The notes beneath the pieces are model-generated. The model was given only the letters and a program-made list of their open reading frames with translations. It did no database searches and was not told where the DNA came from. Shown here piece by piece: positions 8,413 through 16,872 of a stretch of 64,000 bases of DNA. The position numbers and the translations under genes are program-made. This DNA comes from Roseiarcus sp963772555. GTDB taxonomy: Bacteria; Pseudomonadota; Alphaproteobacteria; Rhizobiales; Beijerinckiaceae. Position 1 is the first letter of the stretch, and each line of letters begins with the position of its first letter. Location of the stretch: the NCBI GenBank assembly GCA_963772555.1, contig CAVYXQ010000035.1, forward strand, positions 1-64,000, written 5' to 3'.

Positions 8413-9093
8413 TCAGGCGGCCTTTCTGCCGAGCACCATCTCGTCGAAGGACGGCAGCGGCTTGATCAGCGGATTGAGCCTTTCGGCCGCCTGAGCGACC
8501 GTCAGCACGTCGGATCGGTCGAGCTTGATGATCTGGGCCTTCTCCGGCTCCGGCTCCCAGACGTTCTCGCCGACCAGTCTTCCCCGGTCGTCGTAGGGCC
8601 AGATCATCTCGACGTAATTCGAGTAGAGATACATCGAGTTCTCGTCCGGCTTGACGCCCTTCGACTTGAGGGCTTTGGCGACGAGCGGACGGGAGAGGAA
8701 GCCAGGAAGATAGGACATCGCCTTGTTGAACGTCAGCGACAGGCCGGAGACCTGCTGGTAAATTGTCGCCGTCGACGCGACATAATTGTCCGCCACGGCG
8801 ATCTGCTCATTCCCCGCATAGAAGATGCACTGGTTGGTCTCGGCCCACATGCGATAGAGACTCTTCACGGATTCCTGGCCGACGAGCTTGACTTTGTTGC
8901 TGGCCGCATGGACGTGGTAAAGCGGCTCCTCGACTGTCATGTCCGGAGCGAAGATCTCCTCATACCGTCCAGCAATCTCCAGATACCGGTGGCGATAATA
9001 GGCGAGCAGCATAAATTTGTGACGAGGATTATGGGTCGTCCTCAGAAGCTCGTCGATTGCGATGTTGGTCTTGATTACGTCGTGCTTGAACAT
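8413..9093 (-). CDS. NTF2/SnoaL-like protein of unknown function
   Basis: A 226-residue soluble protein with no signal peptide. The first two thirds have the alternating helix/strand pattern and the Y-E-E-I-F-x-x-D-M-T-V-E-E-P element typical of NTF2/SnoaL-like cone folds, found in small enzymes and ligand-binding proteins. I cannot name the substrate. GGAGG lies 6 bases before the ATG at 9093, a strong ribosome binding site. It is divergent from the AraC-type regulator at 9350, which is its most likely regulator. A monocistronic target of that regulator is inference. Confidence 0.6.
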   Translation of the reverse strand: MFKHDVIKTNIAIDELLRTTHNPRHKFMLLAYYRHRYLEIAGRYEEIFAPDMTVEEPLYHVHAASNKVKLVGQESVKSLYRMWAETNQCIFYAGNEQIAVADNYVASTATIYQQVSGLSLTFNKAMSYLPGFLSRPLVAKALKSKGVKPDENSMYLYSNYVEMIWPYDDRGRLVGENVWEPEPEKAQIIKLDRSDVLTVAQAAERLNPLIKPLPSFDEMVLGRKAA

Positions 9094-9349
9094 GGGTTCC
9101 TCCGAAAGGCTGGCTGAGTGTTGCTCGGCGGCAGTGCCGGTTCATTCAGTTTACTAGGCTTGACTCCCGACCCCGCGCCGATCAGTCTCGGCGACCGCCT
9201 GGAGCAACCGGCGCCGATCGTTGGCGGCCGTTTCTGTCGCTTTAGAGGGAACCGTGCCGGGCCAACAAGGACCGTTCCCGTCAGATGGGGGGACAGATTT
9301 CGCCAACCCGCGCAAGGCAGCGCGAATTCTGCCGCCACGCGAAAGAATT

Positions 9350-10327
9350 GTGCCGGTCCACGCAATTTCTCCGCTGATCGCCCTGTCGTTCGAGCAGGGC
9401 TGGAACGCGCGCGAGATGTTTCCTTTCGTCAATTTTCAGGGCGACGCGGCTGCCGCGCCGGGGCAGTATCTGTCCTACGACGAGGGGCGCGAGCCGTTCT
9501 TGCGGGCGCGGCGGCGGCTGGGACCGGTCTTTGCCGTCGACTATGCCTGCCGCAAGTCGCTCGCCTTCCTCGGCGTGGTCGGACTGGGCATGCTCGTTCA
9601 GCCGACGCTCGGGGCCGCATTGCGGTTCCTCGTCGATTTCCAGGCGCTGACCGGCTCGGTTTTGGGCCTCGAATTCGAGGCGGCCGACGCGGAGGCCTCG
9701 ATCTTCGCTTTCGATCTCACCGGGGACACGGAGCTGGCGTCCTTCTGGCGCGTCGACCATCTGACCACTGTGGCGAACCTCTTGGGTCAGCTGCCTTGCG
9801 ATGCGGCTCGGCCGCTCCGCATCGAACTCGACGGCCTGCAGCCCGAGGAGACCCGGCGGAGGATGGCCGGGCATTTGGGCTGCGTCGTGATCGACGCGGC
9901 GGATCGCTCTCGGCTCGTCTACAGCCGGAAGGCGCTGGAATCGCCGCTGAGGTTCCCCGACCGCACGGCCGCCGCGCTCTGGCGCCACGCCGCCGAACGC
10001 GAGCTCGCCGACCTGCCCCCTCCCGACGCGCACAGCCGGGTGCAGCGCCTCGTGGCGGAGGAGGGTCGGCTCATCGGCCGACGCGAGGTGTCGCGGAAGC
10101 TTGGGGTCAGCGAACGCTCGCTCGATCGGCTCCTGGCGCGCGAAGGGGTGCGCTTCTCGGAATTGGCCGAGGTCCGCAGGCTCGATCGGGCCAAGGCCCT
10201 GTTGCGCGCCGGCCGGACCGTCGAGGATGTCGCCGCGGCGGTCGGCTATTCCGACGCGCGCAGTTTCCGCCGCGCCTTCCAGCGCGGCGCCGGCTTGAGC
10301 CCCATCGCGTTCAAGCAGACCGCGTGA
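9350..10327 (+). CDS. AraC-family transcriptional regulator (arabinose-binding-like N-terminal domain)
   Basis: An AraC-type activator of about 325 residues. The N-terminal 190 residues match the non-cupin sensor domain of the OruR/ArgR-like AraC branch, which often responds to small organic ligands. The C-terminal about 100 residues contain both helix-turn-helix units: SRKLGVSERSLDRLLAREG, and DVAAAVGYSDARSFRRAFQR ending in G-x-S-P-I-A-F. I prefer the GTG at 9350 (VPVHAISPLIAL) because the domain begins there; a TTG at 9221 is possible. It probably controls the divergent NTF2-like gene. The ligand is unknown. Confidence 0.8.
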   Translation: MPVHAISPLIALSFEQGWNAREMFPFVNFQGDAAAAPGQYLSYDEGREPFLRARRRLGPVFAVDYACRKSLAFLGVVGLGMLVQPTLGAALRFLVDFQALTGSVLGLEFEAADAEASIFAFDLTGDTELASFWRVDHLTTVANLLGQLPCDAARPLRIELDGLQPEETRRRMAGHLGCVVIDAADRSRLVYSRKALESPLRFPDRTAAALWRHAAERELADLPPPDAHSRVQRLVAEEGRLIGRREVSRKLGVSERSLDRLLAREGVRFSELAEVRRLDRAKALLRAGRTVEDVAAAVGYSDARSFRRAFQRGAGLSPIAFKQTA

Positions 10328-10440
10328 TCTTCGCCGCCTGCGGGGCGGAGGCGGCAGCGATGATCAGCCGGGCGAAGGTCTGCGGATCGTCTTCCGGAAT
10401 GAAGTGGCCGCCGCGCGGGACCGGATCGGCCATTCAGGGG
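10311..10440 (-). pseudogene. C-terminal remnant of an alpha/beta-hydrolase (epoxide hydrolase/dehalogenase-like)
   Basis: Reading the minus strand from an ATG at about 10440 gives MADPVPRGGHFIPEDDPQTF, then ARLIIAAAS and a stop near 10311. The GGHF-x-P-E-D-x-P pattern is the typical catalytic-histidine tail of alpha/beta-hydrolases related to haloalkane dehalogenases and epoxide hydrolases. No nucleophile elbow or other core is found further upstream, so I read it as the decayed end of a lost gene. It overlaps the 3' end of the AraC gene by a few bases. Confidence 0.4.
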
Positions 10441-10507
10441 GACAGTTTGCGACAGGCCTGCCGACGGCGATAATAAGCGGCTCGCTTTCGCAGCGGAGGT
10501 ATCGGCG

Positions 10508-10834
10508 ATGATTTACGAACTGCGCGTCTATCAGGCGATTCCAGGCAAGATGGGCAAGCTCCTGGCGCGATTTCGGGACCACACCGTTCCCATCTGGGAA
10601 ACGCACGGCATCCGTCCCCTCGGCTTCTGGACGACGCTCATCGGCGAATCCAGCAACGCGCTGACCTACATCCTCTCGTGGGAATCTCTGGCGGAGCGCG
10701 AAACGAAGTGGGCCGCGTTCGCCAACGATCCGGCCTGGCGCAAGGCGCGGGACGACAGCGAGAAGGACGGGCCGATCGTCGCCGGCATCCGCAACGAGAT
10801 GCTGGCGCCGACAGCCTTCTCCGCGTTGAAATAG
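10508..10834 (+). CDS. NIPSNAP family protein
   Basis: A 108-residue protein of the NIPSNAP family, small ferredoxin-like-fold proteins whose biochemical role is poorly defined. It begins MIYELRVYQAIPGKM and contains the W-x-x-L-x-E-R-x-x-x-W-x-x-F-x-x-D-P-x-W pattern near residues 58-78, both characteristic. GGAGGT sits 10 bases before the ATG. It is a single gene after the AraC regulator and the hydrolase remnant. The length is normal and the gene appears intact. Confidence 0.85.
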   Translation: MIYELRVYQAIPGKMGKLLARFRDHTVPIWETHGIRPLGFWTTLIGESSNALTYILSWESLAERETKWAAFANDPAWRKARDDSEKDGPIVAGIRNEMLAPTAFSALK

Positions 10835-11001
10835 GCGGCGCTTCCGGAAAGCTGCGGCGTCCTGCGCCTCAGGCTCGAAATAGCTCGCCTGGTCGCTATC
10901 GGCGAGCAGCCCCGGCTGTTTCGGCCCCCGGCCCAGGCGCCCGCGGCCGTCGCCGATATAGGCGGAGGCTCCGGGGAGGCGACTTGCGGACCGGCGCCCC
11001 G

Positions 11002-11860
<859 letters not shown>

Positions 11861-11909
11861 AGCAGGCTCCTGGGTCTGGGCGGGGCGTCGCCGATGCAGC
11901 GGCGGTCCG

Positions 11910-12440
11910 TCAGTGCCCCTCGAAAGCGATGAGCGACCGCACCGGGACGTCGAGGGCCGCGAGCCGCCGCGAGCCTCCCAGATCCGGCAGGTCGATGACG
12001 AAACAGGCGGCGACGACGTCGGCGCCGAGCTTGCGCAGGAGCTTGACGGCGCCTTCGGCCGTGCCGCCGGTGGCGATGAGATCGTCGACGAGGATGACCC
12101 GCTCGTTCGGCAGGATGGCGTCCTCGTGCATCTCCATTTCATCGAGCCCGTATTCGAGCGAATAGGCGATCGACACGGTGGTGTGCGGCAGCTTGCCCTT
12201 CTTCCGCACCGGCACGAACCCGGCGGACAGCTGATGGGCCACGGCGCCGCCGAGGATGAAACCGCGCGCCTCGATCCCGGCGACCTTCTCGACTTTGGCG
12301 CCGGCCCACGGCTGCACCAGTTCGTCGACCGCCCGGCGGAACGCCCGCGCATCGCCGAGCAGGGTGGTGATGTCGCGAAAGAGGATGCCCGGCTTCGGAT
12401 AGTTCGGGATCGTCCGGATCGAGGCGGCAAGATCGCTCAT
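11910..12440 (-). CDS. apt: Adenine phosphoribosyltransferase
   Basis: Apt (about 176 residues) salvages adenine to AMP using PRPP. Family motifs include IRTIPNYPKPGILFRDIT at the N-terminus, IEARGFILGGAVA, and the PRPP-binding loop VILVDDLIATGGTA near residue 118. I chose the ATG at 12440 (MSDLAASIRT), which matches the usual N-terminus and has AAGGA about 10 bases upstream. An in-frame ATG at 12473 is also plausible. The frame is open far upstream to 13562, but that part has no protein-like features. It precedes dapD on the minus strand. Confidence 0.94.
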   Translation of the reverse strand: MSDLAASIRTIPNYPKPGILFRDITTLLGDARAFRRAVDELVQPWAGAKVEKVAGIEARGFILGGAVAHQLSAGFVPVRKKGKLPHTTVSIAYSLEYGLDEMEMHEDAILPNERVILVDDLIATGGTAEGAVKLLRKLGADVVAACFVIDLPDLGGSRRLAALDVPVRSLIAFEGH

Positions 12441-12550
12441 CGCGAGGCTGTCCTTCAATACGCGTTCGGTCATCGCGTCGAACCTTTTGCGACAAGGCGG
12501 CCCGTAAGTAAACTTGGCCGAGCAAGCCGCGGCCAGGTCGCCGACGGCAC

Positions 12551-12811
12551 TCAACCCGGCCTCCTTCTTCGCGCTCCTTTCTGGCCTTTTGCGGTGAAGA
12601 CTCGCCGCCGGCCTAAAGAGCGGCCCTGACGCATCGCATCGAGGTCGCCGTCCCAACCCAACCCCTTGAGGTCGGCCAAAGCCTCCGCTTGCCGGCGCGC
12701 CCGAACCAGCAGCCGCAAGCCCTCTTCCACCGTGGCTCGTTTGGTCGGCAAGCCCGTTGCCGCCATGGCCTCGGACAACAACTCGTCGTCGATATCGACA
12801 TTGATGCGCAT
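12551..12811 (-). CDS. VapB-type antitoxin, orphan, with extended basic tail
   Basis: An 86-residue protein. Residues 1-62 match the type II VapB antitoxin family: MRINVDIDDELLSEAM ribbon-helix-helix, TKRATVEEGLRLLV, and GWDGDLDAMR. The family normally ends shortly after that motif; here about 25 further residues, mostly Arg, Lys and Gly, follow. No VapC (PIN-domain) gene is present downstream, where only about 110 bases remain before apt. It may be an orphan antitoxin acting alone, or a relic whose toxin was deleted and whose frame now reads through. Confidence 0.65.
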   Translation of the reverse strand: MRINVDIDDELLSEAMAATGLPTKRATVEEGLRLLVRARRQAEALADLKGLGWDGDLDAMRQGRSLGRRRVFTAKGQKGARRRRPG

Positions 12812-12916
12812 GAGGCCGGGTCTCTCGATGTAGACCTGTTTGCCTCGTTATACGCGCAAGTGCGCCACCGCAACGCCAAATCGGCTTCTTCACTATAATA
12901 CACTTACGATACGTTG

Positions 12917-13510
12917 TTAAGTGGTCTGACGGATTGAAACGACGCTCGCACCCGCGAAACTGCACGCCTTCCGCAGCGCCTCCCACTCCGGTTTCAAAAG
13001 CCCCATGACCACAAGGTCCTTCCGCGTTCCGTCCGGCAGGCCATAGGCCTCGCGCAGCACCCCTTCGCGGGCGAAGCCGAGCTTCCCATACGCGGGCTGG
13101 GCCCGCGCGTTGTCGGCGAAGCAGTCGAGCCAGACGCGATGCGCTCTGAGGGCGCCGAACGCCTCGTCGAGCACGAGGCTCAGGAACGCGACCCCGATTC
13201 CGCGGCCCGGGCGCGCGGCGACGACGCGCTTGAGGTAGAGGGCGCCGTGCGCATGGTCGAGGCCGCGCAGGATGGCGAAGGCCTCGATCGCGCCCGTCGC
13301 GCCGAGGCCGAGCCGATAGGCGTAGGACGGCGACGCGAGCATCGCGCGATGCTCGGCCTCCTCCGACCGGCCGACGAAGCGCTCGTATCCGGGCAGCCGC
13401 TCGATCGCCATGATCGCTCCGACCTCGTCCGCCCGGGCGGCGCGGAGCGTGAGTTCGGGAGGAGAGGCGACCAACGGCCGCCCCGCGGGGACAAGCCCTG
13501 AATTCCCCAT
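12917..13510 (-). CDS. GNAT family N-acetyltransferase
   Basis: A 197-residue acetyltransferase of the GNAT superfamily, which transfers acetyl from acetyl-CoA to an amine. The domain begins at LTLRAARADEVGAIMAIE. The acetyl-CoA-binding region is ARPGRGIGVAFLSLVLDEAF near residues 99-118, and the C-terminal NARAQPAYGKLGFAREGVLRE is characteristic of the RimJ/RimL-like branch. The first about 19 residues lie outside the domain, so the start could be slightly downstream. The substrate cannot be inferred. It converges toward no partner and ends close to an AT-rich gap before the VapB-like gene. Confidence 0.82.
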   Translation of the reverse strand: MGNSGLVPAGRPLVASPPELTLRAARADEVGAIMAIERLPGYERFVGRSEEAEHRAMLASPSYAYRLGLGATGAIEAFAILRGLDHAHGALYLKRVVAARPGRGIGVAFLSLVLDEAFGALRAHRVWLDCFADNARAQPAYGKLGFAREGVLREAYGLPDGTRKDLVVMGLLKPEWEALRKACSFAGASVVSIRQTT

Positions 13511-13590
13511 TGCGCCCTTCGCCGCCAGCGTCTATACGCCTCGACGCCTTTCGAGCAGGCAAGCTTGGCGCTCGGGGCCCCTTCGGAGAT

Positions 13591-13665
13591 GGGCGCTTAG
13601 CTCAGCGGTAGAGCACTACCTTGACATGGTAGGGGTCAGAGGTTCAATCCCTCTAGCGCCCACCA
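13591..13665 (+). tRNA. tRNA-Val (anticodon GAC)
   Basis: A complete cloverleaf. The acceptor stem GGGCGCT pairs with AGCGCCC, the anticodon stem CTACC pairs with GGTAG around the loop TTGACAT, and the T arm carries GGTTCAATCC. The 3' CCA is encoded. The anticodon GAC reads valine codons GUC and GUU. Confidence 0.95.
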
Positions 13666-13776
13666 TCTCCCGATCCAGTCAGAGATTTCCGCCCGCGCCG
13701 GCGTGGCTTGGCGCCGCGTCTGGCGCTTGCTATGGCGCGACCTTCGGATGGCACCCTCGGGAGGACGACGGCATTC

Positions 13777-14286
13777 ATGAAGCCAACGCGACGCACGGCT
13801 TTACGCATTCTCTCCGCCCTCGTGCTGGCGGCGGGCGCGGTCGGCGCGGCCCGGGCCCAGGGCGCGATCAAGGACAAGCACGGCGACTGGGAGACCCGCT
13901 GCGAAACCCCGCCGGGCGCGGCCTACGAACAATGCGCCGTCGTGCTCAGCGTCGTCGACCAGGAGCGGCCGAACCTCACCCTCGTCGTCATCGTGCTCAA
14001 TTCGGCCGACCGCAAGGCGCGGCTGATGCGCGTCATCGCGCCGCTCGGCGTGCTCTTGCCGGCCGGCGTCGGCCTGCGGATCGACGACCAGGATTTCGGC
14101 CGCCTGAACTTTCTCCAGTGCCTGGCGAACGGCTGCATCGCCCAGCTCGCCATCGACGACAAGCTGCTCGAAAAGCTGAAGACCGGGAAGACGGCGACGC
14201 TCGGAATCTTCCAAACCCCCGAACAGGGCGTCGGCGTGCTGGCGCCGCTCGCCGGCTTCAAGGAAGCCTACGAGCAATTGCCATGA
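13777..14286 (+). CDS. Exported invasion-associated locus B (IalB)-like protein
   Basis: A periplasmic protein of about 169 residues in the IalB family, common in Rhizobiales and named from Bartonella, where it is linked to erythrocyte invasion; in environmental relatives its role is unknown. A signal peptide (MKPTRRTALRILSALVLAA...ARAQG) is followed by HGDWETRCE, the conserved N-terminal motif, and paired cysteines (E-Q-C, L-Q-C, N-G-C). I start at 13777 because this ATG begins the signal peptide; the frame is open from 13708. It follows tRNA-Val. Confidence 0.78.
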   Translation: MKPTRRTALRILSALVLAAGAVGAARAQGAIKDKHGDWETRCETPPGAAYEQCAVVLSVVDQERPNLTLVVIVLNSADRKARLMRVIAPLGVLLPAGVGLRIDDQDFGRLNFLQCLANGCIAQLAIDDKLLEKLKTGKTATLGIFQTPEQGVGVLAPLAGFKEAYEQLP

Positions 14287-14343
14287 GGCGCTCGGCGTCG
14301 TAAGCACCCCCGCTTCCCCACGGAGAATCGCTTCAGCCGCTCG

Positions 14344-15012
14344 ATGTCGACCTCTTCCGCCAAAACCGCGCGACCGGCGCTTGTCCGCCTGCTTCCGCTG
14401 CTCGCTGCGTTCGGGCTTCTCGCCGGCTGCGCTTCGGTCGACAATTGGTTCGCCCATCGCGATCCCAACGCCAATTCGCTAAACCTCGGCGCCAACCCGC
14501 CGCAGGTCGCCAGGCCCGCCGCCAACCCGAGCGAGAAGCTGAGCGTGCTGCCCGTCGCCTCGACCGACATCAATTGCCCGCCGGTGGACATTGCCGAGGG
14601 GGGCGAATCGGTCAGGGTCGGCGGGGCGGACAACGAATCGGTGCGTTATCAGTTCAACATCGGCGACACGGCGCGCGAATGCGATCCGGCCGGGCCGGGT
14701 CAGGCGGCGCTGAAGATCGGCGTCACGGGCGACGTGGTGATCGGCCCGGCGGGGTCGCCCGGCACGTACAACGTGCCGCTGCGGATCACAGTGACGAACC
14801 TCGCCAGCAACAAGCCGGTCTTTTCCCAGACCTATCGGGTCGAGGCGACGACCGACGGCGTCAGCGCCGGTCAGTTCCGCGTCGTCACGGAGCCGATCCC
14901 GGTGCCGCTGCCGACGCTCCAGCTTTCCGACGTCTATTCGATCACCGTCGGCTTCGAGGGCGCGGGCGGCGCTCCGCCGAAGAAGGGCCGCCGTCACAAG
15001 ACCGCCGGCTAA
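14344..15012 (+). CDS. Lipoprotein of unknown function
   Basis: A 222-residue predicted outer-membrane or periplasmic lipoprotein with lipobox LLAGC at about residues 25-29 after a hydrophobic segment. The middle is beta-rich (for example IGVTGDVVIGPAGSPGTY, then VPLRITVTNLASNKPVFSQTYRV), consistent with an immunoglobulin-like fold, and the C-terminus is basic. I do not recognise the family. It ends 18 bases before the gcv promoter, and nothing ties it functionally to glycine cleavage. Confidence 0.65.
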   Translation: MSTSSAKTARPALVRLLPLLAAFGLLAGCASVDNWFAHRDPNANSLNLGANPPQVARPAANPSEKLSVLPVASTDINCPPVDIAEGGESVRVGGADNESVRYQFNIGDTARECDPAGPGQAALKIGVTGDVVIGPAGSPGTYNVPLRITVTNLASNKPVFSQTYRVEATTDGVSAGQFRVVTEPIPVPLPTLQLSDVYSITVGFEGAGGAPPKKGRRHKTAG

Positions 15013-15029
15013 ATCGGATTGGAGCCGCG

Positions 15030-15058
15030 TTGACAAAGCTCGTCCCGTCGGGCTAGCT
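15030..15058 (+). promoter_or_regulatory. Sigma-70-type promoter for the gcv operon
   Basis: TTGACA at 15030-15035, a 17-base spacer, then CTAGCT at 15053-15058 resembles the alphaproteobacterial housekeeping promoter (TTGAC, 17 bases, CTATAT). Transcription from about 15065 would place the whole glycine riboswitch in the leader. Confidence 0.6.
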
Positions 15059-15081
15059 CGGGTTAATCGTCAGCCAAAGAC

Positions 15082-15272
15082 ACTTCGCGGAAGAGACCGG
15101 CGGCTCGCCGCCGGCGCCGAAGGCGCAACCGCCCCGGAAACGCTCAGGCCCCAGGACCGCGAGGGTGGTGACGCTCTGGAAAGCGGCGCGCGTCGGTTGA
15201 GACATGCGCCCACCGACGGGGGTAACCGCCGACGAAGGCGGGAAATCTCTCAGGTCACCGGACAGAGGGGGC
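15082..15272 (+). promoter_or_regulatory. Tandem glycine riboswitch
   Basis: Two consecutive glycine aptamers precede gcvT. The first shows GCGCCGAAGGCGCAACC, ACGCTCAGGC, AGGACC and the closing GACGCTCTGGAAAG. The second shows GGTAACCGCC, GACGAAGGCGGGAAATCTC, CTCAGGTC and GGACAGAGGGGGC. Order and spacing fit the classic cooperative two-aptamer arrangement. In most bacteria this switch turns on glycine cleavage when glycine is abundant. About 70 bases separate the second aptamer from the gcvT start; the expression platform is presumably there. Confidence 0.9.
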
Positions 15273-15341
15273 GCCCGCGAATTCTCGGCCGCATGCGGCA
15301 GGGGCGGTTCAGCGGACGCTCGCTCGAGGACCGGTCGCCCT

Positions 15342-16472
15342 ATGGATGAAGCCGCTACTCTACAAACGCCGCTTCACGCGCTGCACCTGGAGCTCGGCGC
15401 GCGCATGGGCCCGTTCGCCGGCTACGACATGCCGATCCAGTATCCGGCCGGGATCCTCGCTGAGCATTTCCACACGCGGCGGCGTGTCGGACTGTTCGAC
15501 GTCTCCCACATGGGTCAGGCGCTGCTGCAAGGCCCGGACCACGCGCTTCTCGCGGGCTTTCTCGAGACGCTGTGCCCAGCGGACCTGATCGGTCTCAGTC
15601 CTGGCCGTCAGCGCTACACCCAGCTCCTCAACGAGAACGGCGGCATCGTCGACGACCTGATGATCACGCGCCCGCCCGACGCCGACGGCGCGCTTCGCCT
15701 GGTCGTCAACGCCTCGCGCAAGGCGGTCGACTTCGCCCTCATCCGCGAACGCCTGCCTGAAGGCTTTCATCTGACCCCGCTCGACGATGCGGCGTTGATC
15801 GCCCTGCAAGGTCCGCTCGCCGCGGCGACCCTGGCGCGGCTCGCTCCCGGCGAGAGCCTCGAGACGATGGCCTTCATGAACGCGCGTCCGGCGCGGGTTG
15901 GGGAAATCGAAACCTTCCTCTCGCGATCCGGCTATACGGGCGAGGACGGCTTCGAAATCTCGCTCTCAGCCTCGCAGGCGGAGCGGTTTGCGCGTCTCCT
16001 CCTGGCGCAGCCGGACGTCGCCCCGGTCGGACTGGGCGCGCGCGATTCGCTGCGGCTCGAGGCCGGCCTCTGCCTCTATGGCCACGAACTCGACGAGACG
16101 GTCGACCCGGTCGAGGCGTCGCTCGTCTGGTCGATCCAGAAGCGCCGCCGCGTCGAAGGCGGCTTCCCCGGCGCGAGGCGCATTCAGCGCGCGCTGACCT
16201 CCGGGCCCGATCGCCGGCGCGTCGGCCTCAGGCCGGACGGGCGGGCGCCGGCGCGCGAGGGAACCGAGATTGTTGCGACGGACGGCGCGCCGATTGGCGT
16301 CGTCACCTCAGGAGGCTTCGGCCCCAGCGTCGGCGCGCCGATCGCGATGGGCTTCGTGCAAAGCGCCTATCAAGAGGTCGGGACGCCGGTCGGCCTCGTC
16401 GTCAGAGGCAGGACGCTCACCGCCCGGGTGGCCGCGCTGCCGTTTCATCCCCACGCCTACCATCGCGGCTGA
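15342..16472 (+). CDS. gcvT: Glycine cleavage system aminomethyltransferase (T protein)
   Basis: GcvT (376 residues) releases ammonia from the aminomethyl-lipoyl H protein and forms 5,10-methylene-tetrahydrofolate. Motifs include GPFAGYDMPIQYP at the N-terminus, VGLFDVSHMGQ, GYTGEDGFEIS, and RDSLRLEAGLCLYGHELD near residues 234-251. The start at 15342 (MDEAATLQTPLHALH) lies after the riboswitch; earlier in-frame starts would fall inside the riboswitch. It is the first gene of gcvT-gcvH-gcvPA-gcvPB, with 17 bases to gcvH, under glycine-dependent control. Confidence 0.95.
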   Translation: MDEAATLQTPLHALHLELGARMGPFAGYDMPIQYPAGILAEHFHTRRRVGLFDVSHMGQALLQGPDHALLAGFLETLCPADLIGLSPGRQRYTQLLNENGGIVDDLMITRPPDADGALRLVVNASRKAVDFALIRERLPEGFHLTPLDDAALIALQGPLAAATLARLAPGESLETMAFMNARPARVGEIETFLSRSGYTGEDGFEISLSASQAERFARLLLAQPDVAPVGLGARDSLRLEAGLCLYGHELDETVDPVEASLVWSIQKRRRVEGGFPGARRIQRALTSGPDRRRVGLRPDGRAPAREGTEIVATDGAPIGVVTSGGFGPSVGAPIAMGFVQSAYQEVGTPVGLVVRGRTLTARVAALPFHPHAYHRG

Positions 16473-16489
16473 AGCGAAAGGAGCCTTTC

Positions 16490-16867
16490 ATGTCGCAGGT
16501 CCGCTACACCAAGGATCACGAGTATGTCCGGGTCGAAGGCGCCGAAGGCGTCGTCGGCATCAGCGAGCACGCGCAGCAGCAGCTCGGCGACGTCGTCTTC
16601 GTCGAGGTTCCTCAGGTCGGAAAAAAGCTGAAGGCGGGCGATCCGGCGGCGGTCGTCGAAAGCGTCAAGGCGGCGAGCGACGTCTTCGCCCCCGCCTCGG
16701 GCGAGGTCGTCGCGGCCAATGCGGAGGCGGAGAAGACTCCGGGCCTGATCAATGAGGACGCTCTCGGCCGCGGCTGGCTCTTTCGCATGAGACTCGCCGA
16801 TGCCTCCGAGCTCGACCGGCTCATGGACGAGGCGGCGTACGCCGATTATCTGAAGACGTTGGGCTGA
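16490..16867 (+). CDS. gcvH: Glycine cleavage system H protein
   Basis: The 125-residue lipoyl carrier protein that shuttles the methylamine group between the P, T and L proteins. The lipoylated lysine is Lys60 in VESVKAASD, and the N-terminal YTKDHEYVRVEG and C-terminal G-x-G-W-L-F-R-M segments are typical. AAGGAG lies 6 bases before the ATG. It is second in the gcv operon, with gcvPA starting 5 bases after its stop codon. Confidence 0.97.
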   Translation: MSQVRYTKDHEYVRVEGAEGVVGISEHAQQQLGDVVFVEVPQVGKKLKAGDPAAVVESVKAASDVFAPASGEVVAANAEAEKTPGLINEDALGRGWLFRMRLADASELDRLMDEAAYADYLKTLG

Positions 16868-16872
16868 GGCTC

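Noticed and set aside
10835..11001. Small gene downstream of dapD on the minus strand
   Set aside because: The frame is open but has no start with a binding site and no recognisable protein pattern.
11910..13562. A 550-residue protein ending in Apt
   Set aside because: Only the last about 176 residues are protein-like; the rest overlaps the VapB-like and acetyltransferase genes in another frame.
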